This document shows positions 27,645-39,200 of a stretch of DNA of 64,000 bases, piece after piece; position 1 is the first letter of the stretch; every line of letters begins with the position of its first letter. The notes beneath the pieces were generated by a model that was given only the letters and a program-made list of their open reading frames with translations, was not told the origin of the DNA and searched no databases. The stretch comes from Hemibagrus wyckioides (taxonomy: Eukaryota > Chordata > Actinopteri > Siluriformes > Bagridae). A program made the position numbers and the translations under genes. The stretch covers positions 12,180,392-12,244,391 of the forward strand of contig NC_080734.1 in assembly GCF_019097595.1 (NCBI RefSeq), written 5' to 3'.

Positions 27645-27950
27645 GTTGGCACAGCGGTATAGTGAGTAGCATTACTACATAACTGCTTCAGGCTTGATCC
27701 TACATTCAGATTCCTCTCTGTGTGGGCTTTCTCTGCATGTTCTCACAATGTGTTTGGGTGGCTTTCCTCTGGATTCTTTGGTTTCCTCCCTTCCTCCCTT
27801 TGTCCAAAAACATGCAGCTAGGTGGACTGGATATGCTACAATGCCCCTAGCTGTGAATGAATGTGTATATGCATGGTGTGCCTGTCATTGGCTCCAGATC
27901 CACTGTGATGATAACATGCATAAATCAGTTAGAATTAATAAATAAATGTA
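27645..27950 (+). repeat. SINE-like fish repeat (degenerate)
   Basis: Order of blocks: ggcacagcggtatagtgagt (box-A-like), ctgcttcaggcttgatccta (box-B-like), then ctctgcatgttctcacaatg, gtttcctccc, aaaacatgcagctaggtgga and gctgtgaatgaatgtgtata. This is the common fish tRNA-derived SINE body. Related copies lie at 49360-49695 and 63205-63410 (+), and in reverse at 46120-46325. Confidence 0.65.
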
Positions 27951-28168
27951 TTGTATTGACTGTTTGAGACTTTAGAAATTAATTCAGCATATTTTATTTT
28001 GTAACTGGTTCTATAGTCAATTTGTGTATTGATTTATATTTTAGACTCTTGAACAAGCCTGTTTGTTGTTTTGGGGATTCCATACATACATGTCTAACGT
28101 GATTCATATTTAAATAATGTTGTTCATGTGATACATCTATGTTGTGTTCATAAGGGGGACTCTTTTCA

Positions 28169-28704
28169 AATACACCGATCAGGAATAACATTATGAGCAG
28201 TGACAGGTGAAGTGAATAACAATGATTATCTCCTCATCATGGCACCTGTTAGTGGGTGGGATATATTAGGCAGCAAGTGATTTTTTTTTTTCACAAAGTT
28301 GATGTGTTAGAAGCAGGAAAAATGGGCAAGCATGAGGATTTGAGCGAGTTTGACAAGGACCAAATTGTGATGGTTAGACTGGATCAGAGCATATCCAAAA
28401 CCGCAGCTCTTGTGGGGTGTTCCCGGTCTGCAGTGTCCAGTCTCTATCAAAAGCAGTCAAAGGAAGGAACCAGTGGTGAACCGGCGACAGGGTCATGGGC
28501 GGCCAAGGCTCACTGATGCACATGGGGAGCGAAAGCTGGCCCGTGTGATCCGATCCAACAGACGAGCTACTGTTCCTCAAATTGCTGATGAAGTTAATGC
28601 TGGTTCTGATGGAAAGGTGTCAGAATACACAGTGCATGATGGGTCAGGACTGTTTTGGCCAACACAATATGAGGTCATAATGTTATGCCTAATCTGTGTT
28701 TGTT
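28169..28704 (+). mobile_element. internally deleted Tc1-like transposon with both terminal repeats
   Basis: Left end acaccgatcaggaataacat and right end (reverse complement) acacagattaggcataacat. Between them is the N-terminal helix-turn-helix half of a Tc1-like transposase: [20 protein letters not shown], then [20 protein letters not shown], then after a frameshift [20 protein letters not shown]. It jumps directly to the right end, so the catalytic DDE part is lost. Confidence 0.88.
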
Positions 28705-29150
28705 ACAGTACTTAACATTAAATTTAAGCTACATTAACAGAATATTTCCTCTACTGGATATTTTAGAGGTTTTACATGTTTAACCTCGTGAATATTAAAG
28801 ATTTAATAAGCTGAAGAGCTGCATTGTGTTGGGAACAGGGGAAACACCTAAATGTGCAGTGCATGGGGACTCCAACGCCAGGAAATACTGCTATTAGTGC
28901 AGACTGAACGTCAACGTGGCCTCTGAAAGCTGTGTCAGTGTGTGCGCCTCCCAGTGGATAAGATGCTTTTTGTGCAATGTGCAAATGCAGGATTTCCTGT
29001 GATATGCAGCGCTGATGCAATATGAGATCAGACTATCAAAGTGACTAGATCGTTTATAAGCGGCATAGAAAATGATATTTCACAGCAGTCCAAATATGAT
29101 TCAGACCTCACTCTTACACTGATTCAATTTCTACCCAAGGTCTCTATATC
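28705..29150. other. spacer before the peli2 promoter
   Basis: No feature recognised; composition rises in GC toward 29150. Confidence 0.4.
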
Positions 29151-29159
29151 ACGATTCTA

Positions 29160-29854
29160 TGAATGGACCACGCTCTCTTTCAAATTACTCGTGCGTTCAC
29201 CACGGAAATAAGCGCTATAACAGTCTCGAACGTTTTTGTTTGTCATAAAGCCTTAACAATTAATCACCGAGACTCTTTTAACAGGGTGGAGAGATTACAA
29301 TTTCTGTAACTGTAAGCTGGGATTTATCACATAGTATTCCGTAGCGTACTATCGCACACTGACGTAATGTTAAAGGCAAGCTTCGCACTGAGAACGCACC
29401 ATTCGTGCGACTTGCGAGGGGGCGCAAACGCGTGCAAAGAAATGCTTCAGGAAAGCCACTAAAGAGTCGGTCTTTAATTGCGATATGAATCGTGATTATA
29501 ACGGTGTGTATCGCGTATAACTATGTAACAATGGCTTAATAAGACGTCAAATGTTTTCAGAAGTCATACCAAGTGTTTAGCGCACCTCTGAAAATCATGG
29601 TACGCGCCACTCTGCCGCGAGCCCGTTTTTTTTTCATCCTCCACCACTTCGACTGTTCGTATCGAGGTGCTCCTGGTCTTCCGTTCATTAACACAACAGC
29701 GATGTGGCTAAGGAAACCAGCCTACTATTTTTGGCACGTATCCTGCTGTTAAAACGGAGGCCTATCATTCAACACTCTAGTTCTTATTCAAGTTACTTGT
29801 TCCAGGCTTTCTTGAGCAGGAAAGAGTGCGAAAAGCGACGTTAGCTTCAGTCCC
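29160..29854 (+). promoter_or_regulatory. peli2: peli2 promoter and 5' leader region
   Basis: CpG content rises sharply (e.g. tgcgagggggcgcaaacgcg near 29414, tacgcgccactctgccgcga near 29600) directly upstream of the peli2 ATG. No TATA box was placed. Boundaries are approximate. Confidence 0.5.
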
Positions 29855-32800
29855 ATGTTGTCGCCGAATCAGAACGAACATGCCCGCTCCAAAGATCCGG
29901 TGAAATACGGCGAACTGGTCATACTGGGGTGAGTAACGTGATGTTATCAAGTGTAAAGGCAGCACATGGGCACTTTACCCTGTCTGGCCTTTCACATAAT
30001 CGTATTTCCAACACACTTTAGCTATTACAGCTTCACAGGAGCGTGTAGTAATGGCTTTAACCAACAGCAAAAGTATCCTAGTAATGGTAATTATGTTGTT
30101 ATGGTGTAACGTCAAGCGTATAACAACTACTAGTACTCAAATATGCAATGATAAAACCTCGTGTGTGTCATGTATTAGTATTATATATATTACTCAGTAA
30201 CAAACATATGCACTATAGAGTGTGTGTCCTAAGATAAGTGGTTAAATATGTTACTATAAAGCACCACATTGTAGTATCATGAGTCACATCACCACACTGA
30301 AACATGATTAGTGTATCATACACTCATTAATGTGGCTGTAACTTTCACAGAAACCAGGTTTCTGTAATGTTTACAGTAAACAATGATCAAACATTTACTG
30401 GACAGTACTGTAACATTTTACGTAGTATACCATGACACACATTTGCTCATCTGGTTAGAAAAGATTCACTATTGATGCGGCTGAGCTGAAGGTTCAACAG
30501 TCATAGACCCAACCGTGGTAGTGTGTGGCAGAGCTGGGATGTGAACACAAACCTTCTGTTCTGTTACTCAAAGACTTAACCCATGAGCCACCACAACTAG
30601 CTCCATGCAATCTTTATTGTGAGTTAATTCACAGGTGGAAGTGTCCGAATCAGTGAAAAGCTGGATGTGGAAGACGTTCAGAAGGTTGTGTGCTCAGATT
30701 CCAGCAGTTGGTTTGTTGCTGGAGTAAGACCCCATAACCTTTTTCGCCGCTGTATCCTGAATCAGTTGTAAGGCTTACACAATTACTTAAAAAAAATAAT
30801 TAAATAAATAAATAAAAGCATCAGCCGAATGAGGCTATATATGTAGTATGTGTATTTTATGCTACATAAGGTATTATAGTATTTTACTGTAAATATGTTT
30901 TACAGTTGCACTAACTAGTGTCAAATTTACAGCCGGTTTTACAGTGTAGACTCAGTTCAATTCAGTCCACTTTTATTCCTCTAGCACTTTTAAGATACAT
31001 ACATGTGTACGTTCAAGATACATTGTGACAAAGCAGTTAAAGAGAGGTTTAGATGTAGACTTGGATCTGCATCAAACAACTGGTGAAAGTCATGTGGAAA
31101 ATCTCCTTTGCAAGACATGACGAAGAAACCTTCAAAGGAACCGCACTTAATAAGGAACCGATCCTCCTCTGGATATCACTGGAGAGTGGGACTATAAACC
31201 ATTTCTCATCTGTTTTAGCACTGTTTACAATACAGTCAAGCAGCAAAACCATAGAAAACCAAAGTTTTTCTAACAGCAATCAAATTATGCCTCAAGTAAA
31301 CGCAGATAGCAGAAAAACATGCTTGCACTCTGTCCAAAATTTGTGTACAGGAATGAAGCTAAAACTGTATCTTAAATCATGGTTTGAAACCTGCAATGAT
31401 TTTGAGGCCAGGTAAAGTTCGAAGACCTCTTGAAGTTTATGCTTTTTTTTAATTTCCTTAGGCTGCTCCAATTATGGGTTGCCACAGTGGATCACTGATC
31501 CGCATATTTAATTTGGCACAGGTTGTACGCCGGCTGCCCTTCCTGATGCAACCCTTACAGTTTTATCTGGGCTTAGGACCAGCACTGAGAGTGCACTGAC
31601 TTGTGCAGCCCCCAGTGGCTGGGTTGTTTCAAACCCAGGCCTCAGCTGTGAGCGTGCCGTATCCTAGCCTCTAGACCACCAGGGAATGATTGAAGTTATG
31701 CTCTAATTGATATCAATGTTCATCTTACAGAAGCTATAATGATTTCTAACTTGCAGTGTGTTGCAGAAGTTATTGACGTGGTTGGACCGGAAGGCTCTGT
31801 GCCCAAGTTAAATTTTAGAGTTCTGGTACAGTTGAACCAAACTGTGTAGGAAATAATGTATTGTGCGTTGTATCTACCACAATATATAGTATATTATATA
31901 TTAGATTGTTTAGGATTGAGTCTGTCTCCTGATGGTCTTAGCAGTCTCCATGGGTGGCAGTGCAAATTAGTGGGTCTTTTTGCCAGGTCTGTCACGATGT
32001 GATACAGTAAACAATGGGAAAATGAAGCCATGTGTGTTTTTTCAGGTTGTTTAATTATAGTTATGTCTGCTCTGAGCAGTTTGTGATAAGCCACTCACGC
32101 AATGATTGTAATGTGCATTTATGTGCATAAAATACTGTGCAAATTGTGTATGGTGTTCGATTAAAAAATATTTACACAGCCTACTAATTACCTGCAAATA
32201 AGTGTTCAACTTGATCAGGGCAATAGGGAAGGATGTTAATGCTTAAGGATGTAAATGTTAAACATTTTTGTTCTTACTATCCGTTTTTCTATATGCAAAA
32301 ACCCCAAGTCTATGTTGCGACCAGTGTGCATCGAAATGTATTTAAAAGACTGCTAAATTCTCAGTGCTACTTAAAGGAGCATTTTAGAGGGGGGAAAAAT
32401 GGAGGGTAAAAAATGTGGCTCATTATGTAGCTATTTTTAGTTTACATTTTCCACACAGGAACAGGGAATACCACATTCAGTAAACAGGAAACCATATAAC
32501 CCAGTTCATGCAGAAAGGAACGTAGAATGAAATCAGATTCATTTTTATCTCAAGATCTTTGTTAATTTTGACGTTTATATAATATAGAAATATGCCTGTC
32601 CTATTAGTTTCACTATTGCTACCGAATCATTAAATGTAGTAACCAAATAATGCTTTAAAATTAATAATTATTTCATTAGCTAGGCATTTGAGCAGATGAT
32701 AGAGTTAACAGGTTAATAGTAATGTTTTAAATGTATTCATATGAAGAAATAAAAATCATTAACTATAAACTGCTTTATATTCTGCTCTCACAGACAGAAA

Positions 32801-35800
32801 TCACCAGTTGTGAAAGAATTCCTAGGTTGCGAGTTAAAGCAGTTGGTCTTTCACTGTTAAAGGCTGTCACTCCTCTTGTCTGGGCTCGATGCATAAAATT
32901 ACAATTCTAGCAACAGCTCATTGAAACTATTACTACACTTGCTGCAGGCTGTCAGTCAGACTGTGTGTTGCAGGGCAACTGTGGCTTGTTTGGCAATAAA
33001 CAAAATATTTGGTCATATTGTGTTTGAAATGTCAGGTTCTCAATATTAATTTCTTGTTTATACACAAGAGCTGTTGTGTAAAAGCCAGATCTCACTCCCA
33101 GTGATGCTGTTGTACTGAATATCAGCAGGGCTGTGATTACCTGCGGCCTTGTGCCTACAGCCGAAACACAGCTGTGCTGACATTCAGTATAACAGCTCTC
33201 AACTCATGCAATATTGCCTGATTACACAGTTAGTTCCGGTCCACTAATTTGATTGGAGAAGTGGCTTTCCAAGTGTGCTGAGGTTTAGTATAACAGCACT
33301 GGAATGTTTCACTATTTGTATCACTATTCTAGCAATAGATACTACCAGGAGATGTCAGTCAGTCTGTTTGTTGCTCAGTCCATCAGTGGCGTCTTTGGAA
33401 AATATCGTCGTTAAGACAAACAAACAAACAAACAAAAAAACCCTTTAAAGTAACAAAATGTTAGCTGCTTCATATTTATTTCTTGTTTATAGAGCTGTTG
33501 TATGAAAGGAATATCATACACGCAATCATACTTTTATTCTGAATATCAGCACAGCTGTGACTACCCGAAGCCAAAGCACAGCCGTGCTGATATTCAGTAC
33601 AACAGCACACTTCCTCATGTGATGTTGCTCATCAGCAGCTGATTTAGCACCTTTTGACAGAGAGAACATGCAAAACTCCATACAGATATTAACCCAAAAT
33701 CAGGTTCGTATGGTGGATCCCGGAGCTGTGAGGCGGCCACGCCAACTGCTTCTTCTCTTTTCTGCAGTATTATCAGCATGTCGTCACTTTATGACATCTA
33801 ATTAGTGTAAATGACTTACAGCACACATCTGCCAAATACTTTGTCCAAGACTATAGCCATTATCTTGTACAGTGTGACCTGCAATAAATGTGGAAGACCT
33901 CTGTTCTAACACAGTAAAACGGCTTTAACTTAGTGTAGTAGGGTATATTAGATTTATTTTTCATCCTCCATCCTTGATGTCTTCACCTGAGAGTGACTGT
34001 GGGCTTCTAATAATAAGTAAAAAATGTCTCAGTATGTTCTGTTTATATATGTATATGTATGTGTGTGTATATATATGTGTGTATACAGTAATACTTCTGC
34101 ATCTCACGATTCGTGACGTCACTGATCCACGAAATTTTCATTGGAACTTAACTAATTTGCATCCATGAATTTTTCACAGATCCGCGAAATCCTCGCAAAA
34201 TCCTGCAAATTTCGTGGCAATTTATACATTTTCATGCTTTTTAATGCGAAATTATTAAGAAAAAATTAGTTTACTAATTTAGTAATATAAATATAAAAGT
34301 AAAATCAACAAAATATCAATATAAATAAAATATAAATTTTATTTTAATGATATCAAATGTCGCCGATATCACGTACGTACAGTACAGCCATCACAACACA
34401 CTATTGGCTGGAATGGTTGGAAGTATCCAATCACAGAGCATTAACAGTTTTACCTAGCTGGTGATTGGCTGGTAGCTACGATGCTTTGTATGCGTGATGT
34501 TGCGGTTCATCTCCCCGCACCTTGTATTTGGTTCAGCACACGCGTATATTCCGTGAGCGTGAATAAGTTACTGTACAGTACAATTTGTCTTTACATTTCT
34601 TTACAAAGAAAAAGCCAGCTAGTGTACTTACCATAGCTCTGTGAATTATAGGGGTAACATTAGGATATATGTGCTTGTGTGACAAATACCTAGTAGGTGA
34701 TACTGTACTTTATTTTTGCGTCAAACATTTATTTCTCTTTTAAGGGTAATTTATTAAGCTAACTTTTAAATGAAATTAAAGTGTTTTGGGAGCATGATTG
34801 GGGTCATATTTATGGTTTAAACTCTAAAAAATAAGCATTTACAGGACAGTTTTAGCAATTTTAGTGACTCCACCGCACATCTGCGAAACCTCGTCATTCC
34901 CGATGGGTCCTGAATGTAACCTCACGGATATGTGAGGTATTACTGTGTGTGTATATATATATATATATATGCATGCGCACTACCGCTCAAACTTTGAGCA
35001 CACACTTTGAGCACAAACTTGGAACACACACGAAATTAGTCTGAATAGGAAATATAGCAAAAGAACAGGACATGCTGACATGAGTTAGAAATAATGATTT
35101 TGATGGAAATGATGAATGTTTTCTTCAAACTTTGCCTTAATGAAAAAAAAAAACACCTTTTGCAGCAATTACAGCCTGGGCATTCTAGCTGTCTATATTT
35201 ATATATTTATATATATAGATTTATTAATATTGACAGACCTATACATTTTATTTAAACAGAAAATACATTTTAATATGTTTTACTGAGTGGCCATTATTTG
35301 CTTGTCATCGCTGTGTAAATCAACTGCAAATCTTTGAGACTCCACAAGCCAAAATCACCAGTAGACTATAAAAAAACTACCTATCAGGGGAGGAATTAGA
35401 GCTTTTATTTTAAAAACTGTTGTAAAGAATACATTAAGGTGTATTTTATAAATAATAGTTGGTGGTCTTTTGATTTGTTCAGAAAATTTCTTAATGGGAA
35501 TGATCTACTTTGCACTGGATACAGAGAGCTGTATTGTCAGGACCAACCTGCTGTGTTCAAATGAAATAATAAATCAACACTGAGTCAAACTCTTGGCTTG
35601 ATGACGTATAGCAGGACATGTTCAGACAATACTGTGACACAGAAATAAAAAAAGAATCCTTATTTGGCTGATGCAATGTGCTGCATAAGAGATTTGTGTT
35701 TGTGTACAATGTAAACGGTCATGTATTTTTACCCTGCATGAAACCAAACAGTGTTCAGTATTATTCCATATTATTTAATGAATATATAGAGATATTACAC

Positions 35801-36178
35801 TGGCAAGCATTTTGTTAGGCTGCTTACCCAGAATTAAAATGTAAGCAGGTAATTTAATATTAGCTTGTGGTAATAAAATGCATATTGCAGTAGGAAAGTT
35901 TACATAGCAGATGTGCAGAGGAAGAAATCCATATAATTCATCTGAATCACTTCTACCAACACATTTGTTCTGGATTGTTTCTAAAGATTTGTCCGTGAGT
36001 CTCACGTGACGTTGTACTAGGTCTGTGTTTGTCTGTGATAGGATGCTGTTGGCTTTTGCTGTTGTATTCTAAGCTATAATCATTTGCGCATGACTAGTGA
36101 TATTTCACTTTATACCTAATAATACATAAGACTTTTAGGTCAGCATGAAAATACAGGAGGAATGGTGTTTAAATATTT

Positions 36179-36244
<66 letters not shown>

Positions 36245-39200
36245 ATAAGAGAGAGAGACTGAGGGTGTGGGTGTGGGTGAGCATGTGCGCATGTGCACTC
36301 AGGCGAACACTGGTTCTGCTGTGCTGCTCTTCTGTCTCTGCTGTCTCACTGTGCAGTGCTGAACTGGCACATTGACCAGTCTGGACACGGTCAATGCTTT
36401 TGCACCACTGCAAGCAGCGCAGACATTTTACGGAGACGATTCACAAATGTGGCCAACATCCATATAGTACACCTCAAAATCAGATGTATATAGTGACCTC
36501 TTCCTATTAAAAATAAGTATGAATTTAAATTCATACGGAACGCTGTAACCCAGCCCCGAACCTGAACTTTAATGTATTTAACCTTTCATACGAAATGAGT
36601 TTGTGTAAGACCATGGTACAAACTTTAGTGCAGATTAAAATCTGACTTGCTATTTAGCTAGATTCATTATTAACTAGATACAGCCCTGGTTGTCTGAAAT
36701 GTACAGAATACACATGTCAGGGCTCATAGGACAGGGTTGCGATTGCCTTTAGGGCTACTGAAATACAAACTTGCTGAACGTCTCTGCAGTTTCCCATGCT
36801 TCGCCTCAGTTGTGCTGTTTGTCACTGATAGCTGCAGGAAGAACAAAAGAGCCTTTCTCTGGCAGCAGCAAACTGGAGGCTGCAGAGACTAAATGCCAAA
36901 CTGAGTTAGTGTGCCTAGAGCATTCAGATGCCTCTGAGAACCACAGCGTGTGGAACACGGGAGAGATCTCTTTACCTATTATGGGGCACCACGTGCATCT
37001 GAGATTATCTAAAAGCCTCTTAAGTGAAGCCTTCTCATCGTGTTTTCATCCTCGCCTTATAATCCAAGCACTGGAGAAGAATTCCCCTGCTTATTCTGTG
37101 AAGACTTGGAGTCTAACCTCAGAGCACGACTAGACTAGACACGCTTCTTACATGCATGGTGGCATTCATTGTGTGGCCAGGTACCGCCCCCAAAACCTGT
37201 CGTAGCACAAATGTTTATTGTTATAGACAAACAGCTAATCTTTCAGTTCCTTGGTTTCTGACACCCTCTTCTCTGTATGTGTTCAACCTGCCAATCAAAG
37301 GATTTAAAAAAAAGGAAAGAAAATAAACGTTCACAGTTTACAGTGCCCCTATGAATTTACTCCATACATCAAAACCATTCATTCTAACTAAAGGTTTGGG
37401 TAATAAAACTGGGCAAAAGGAACAGAGTGAGATAAATGAGTGTGATAAATATTTCAGCAATGATTGCCGGCAGACAGAAAAGGGGAGAAATAGAGAGAGT
37501 GTTTATTTGTACAGATGCCATAGAAATATTGATAATATAATTAAGAAATATCAGCTGGTACAGATTGTTGGTAAAGATTTTTATTATCGCGCAATTGTGT
37601 TTGATGTTTGTGTTCTTATTCCTCTCCAGGTACAATGGCTCCCTTCCTGGTGGAGATAAGGGGAGGAAAAGGAGTCGCTTTGCTCTTTACAGGAGGGCAA
37701 AGGCTAACGGTGTCAAGCCAAGCACTGTGCATATCCTCAGCAATCCACAAGACAGCAAGGTGTGTAGTGTAGTTCAACACAAGTACATTCAAGACCAGTA
37801 GATTTATTCCAGGTGTTTTGCTCATCCTGATGGTTATTGCACTTACTCATTTAAAATGTATCTTATGCATTGCACTGATGTATCATTGAGGTTGTAATTA
37901 AAGAGGAGATTTGACCTTTTGTTTCAGGCGGTTAATAGCAGGGGGCAGCACAGTATCTCCTTCACGCTCTCTAGGAATCAGACTGTGGTGGTGGAATACT
38001 GTCATGATGATGACACAGATATGTTCCAGGTGAGACACTGTGAATTCTCCTGTAAAATATTTATTCATTGAGCTAATAGGCGAAGACGTGACAACACCTA
38101 CAATTTAGCCGCAGCAATTTTTGAACAGTTGTTGTAATGATAGAGAAGGGACACACCTAAAAAGCAGACTTGAGATTCTGGCAATATCATGTGATTGTTA
38201 GTTTGCGTGCTATCAGAAAGGATGTTTGGATCTGATTAGGAGAAGTTGAAATGGGTATGCAAAACATTATGCAAAATATATATGTAGAAAACAATTTGTC
38301 TAATTATTATTTAATGTTCCTAAGACCATTGAATAACACTGAATGATTTATCATTTATGCTGGTGGCATAAGAAATTATTTTTTCTCTCTGCCAGCACAG
38401 ATTTTCCTGTTAGATATTTTGTCTTCTCTGCACATGGTAGTATTTTGGTTTGGTTCCCCAAAGGTACCATAGGTTACCAACATACAAAATATGCTTTCAA
38501 ACTGTTTTTTTCATTTGGTTGTCATTTTAAAAACTGTCTCAACAAAATATGATTGCCATTTATCATTTAGAGCTTCCAGATAGCAGGCGTGTAATGCCTT
38601 GGTGTGCAATGGACATTAATTGAAATGAGGCAAATGGTTGTGAATGGTTCATAAATCACTGTTTTGTCCTTATGTCTAGATTGGCCGTTCCACTGAGAGC
38701 CCCATAGACTTTGTGGTGACTGATACACCAGGAGGATCAAAAGAGAGTGAGGACTCTGTTGCGCCCAGCACCATCTCGCGCTTTGCCTGCAGGGTGGTGT
38801 GTGAGCGTAACCCCCCCTACACTGCCCGAATTTATGCAGCTGGCTTTGACTCCTCCAAAAACATTTTCCTTGGGGTTGGTATTCCTCAGCGCCTTTTGGA
38901 AATATTTGTGTCATTTTGAGATTTGTGCAACGAGTGCAACATATGGTTGTCCATCATGTTCTTCATGCAGTCAGCAGACTGGAGTGCAGCATAATTTCCA
39001 TGTGCCACTTCTGTAATGTACTTACAATAATGGATTGCCACACTTATTGTAAGTGTTAGCAGACTCCTCTATTTATAATAATGTCTAGAGAGATTTCCTT
39101 TCAGAGCTCAAGTGGTCAAGAGTGTGAATTGGTCAGGGTTAAGCACTGGTCTCTTACTTCATCTCTTGATTTACATGAAAGCTAATTAATTGTGTTGTGT

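Larger units (their letters stand above)
29929..37629 (+). other. peli2: peli2 intron 1 (7.7 kb)
   Basis: Runs from the gtgagt donor to a ctctccag acceptor. It contains SINE/LINE-tail pieces (30455-30600, 30954-31045, 31445-31690), a duplicated foldback repeat (32930-33625), a pogo-like element (34085-34925) and a TG/GA microsatellite (36181-36260). The remainder is AT-rich with no exon seen. 36750-37150 has an even composition and a long open stretch that I do not recognise. Confidence 0.75.

Noticed and set aside
36771..37133. 120-codon plus-strand frame in peli2 intron 1
   Set aside because: No family match, no conserved motif, and peli2 exons join in phase without it. Kept only as a note in the intron entry.
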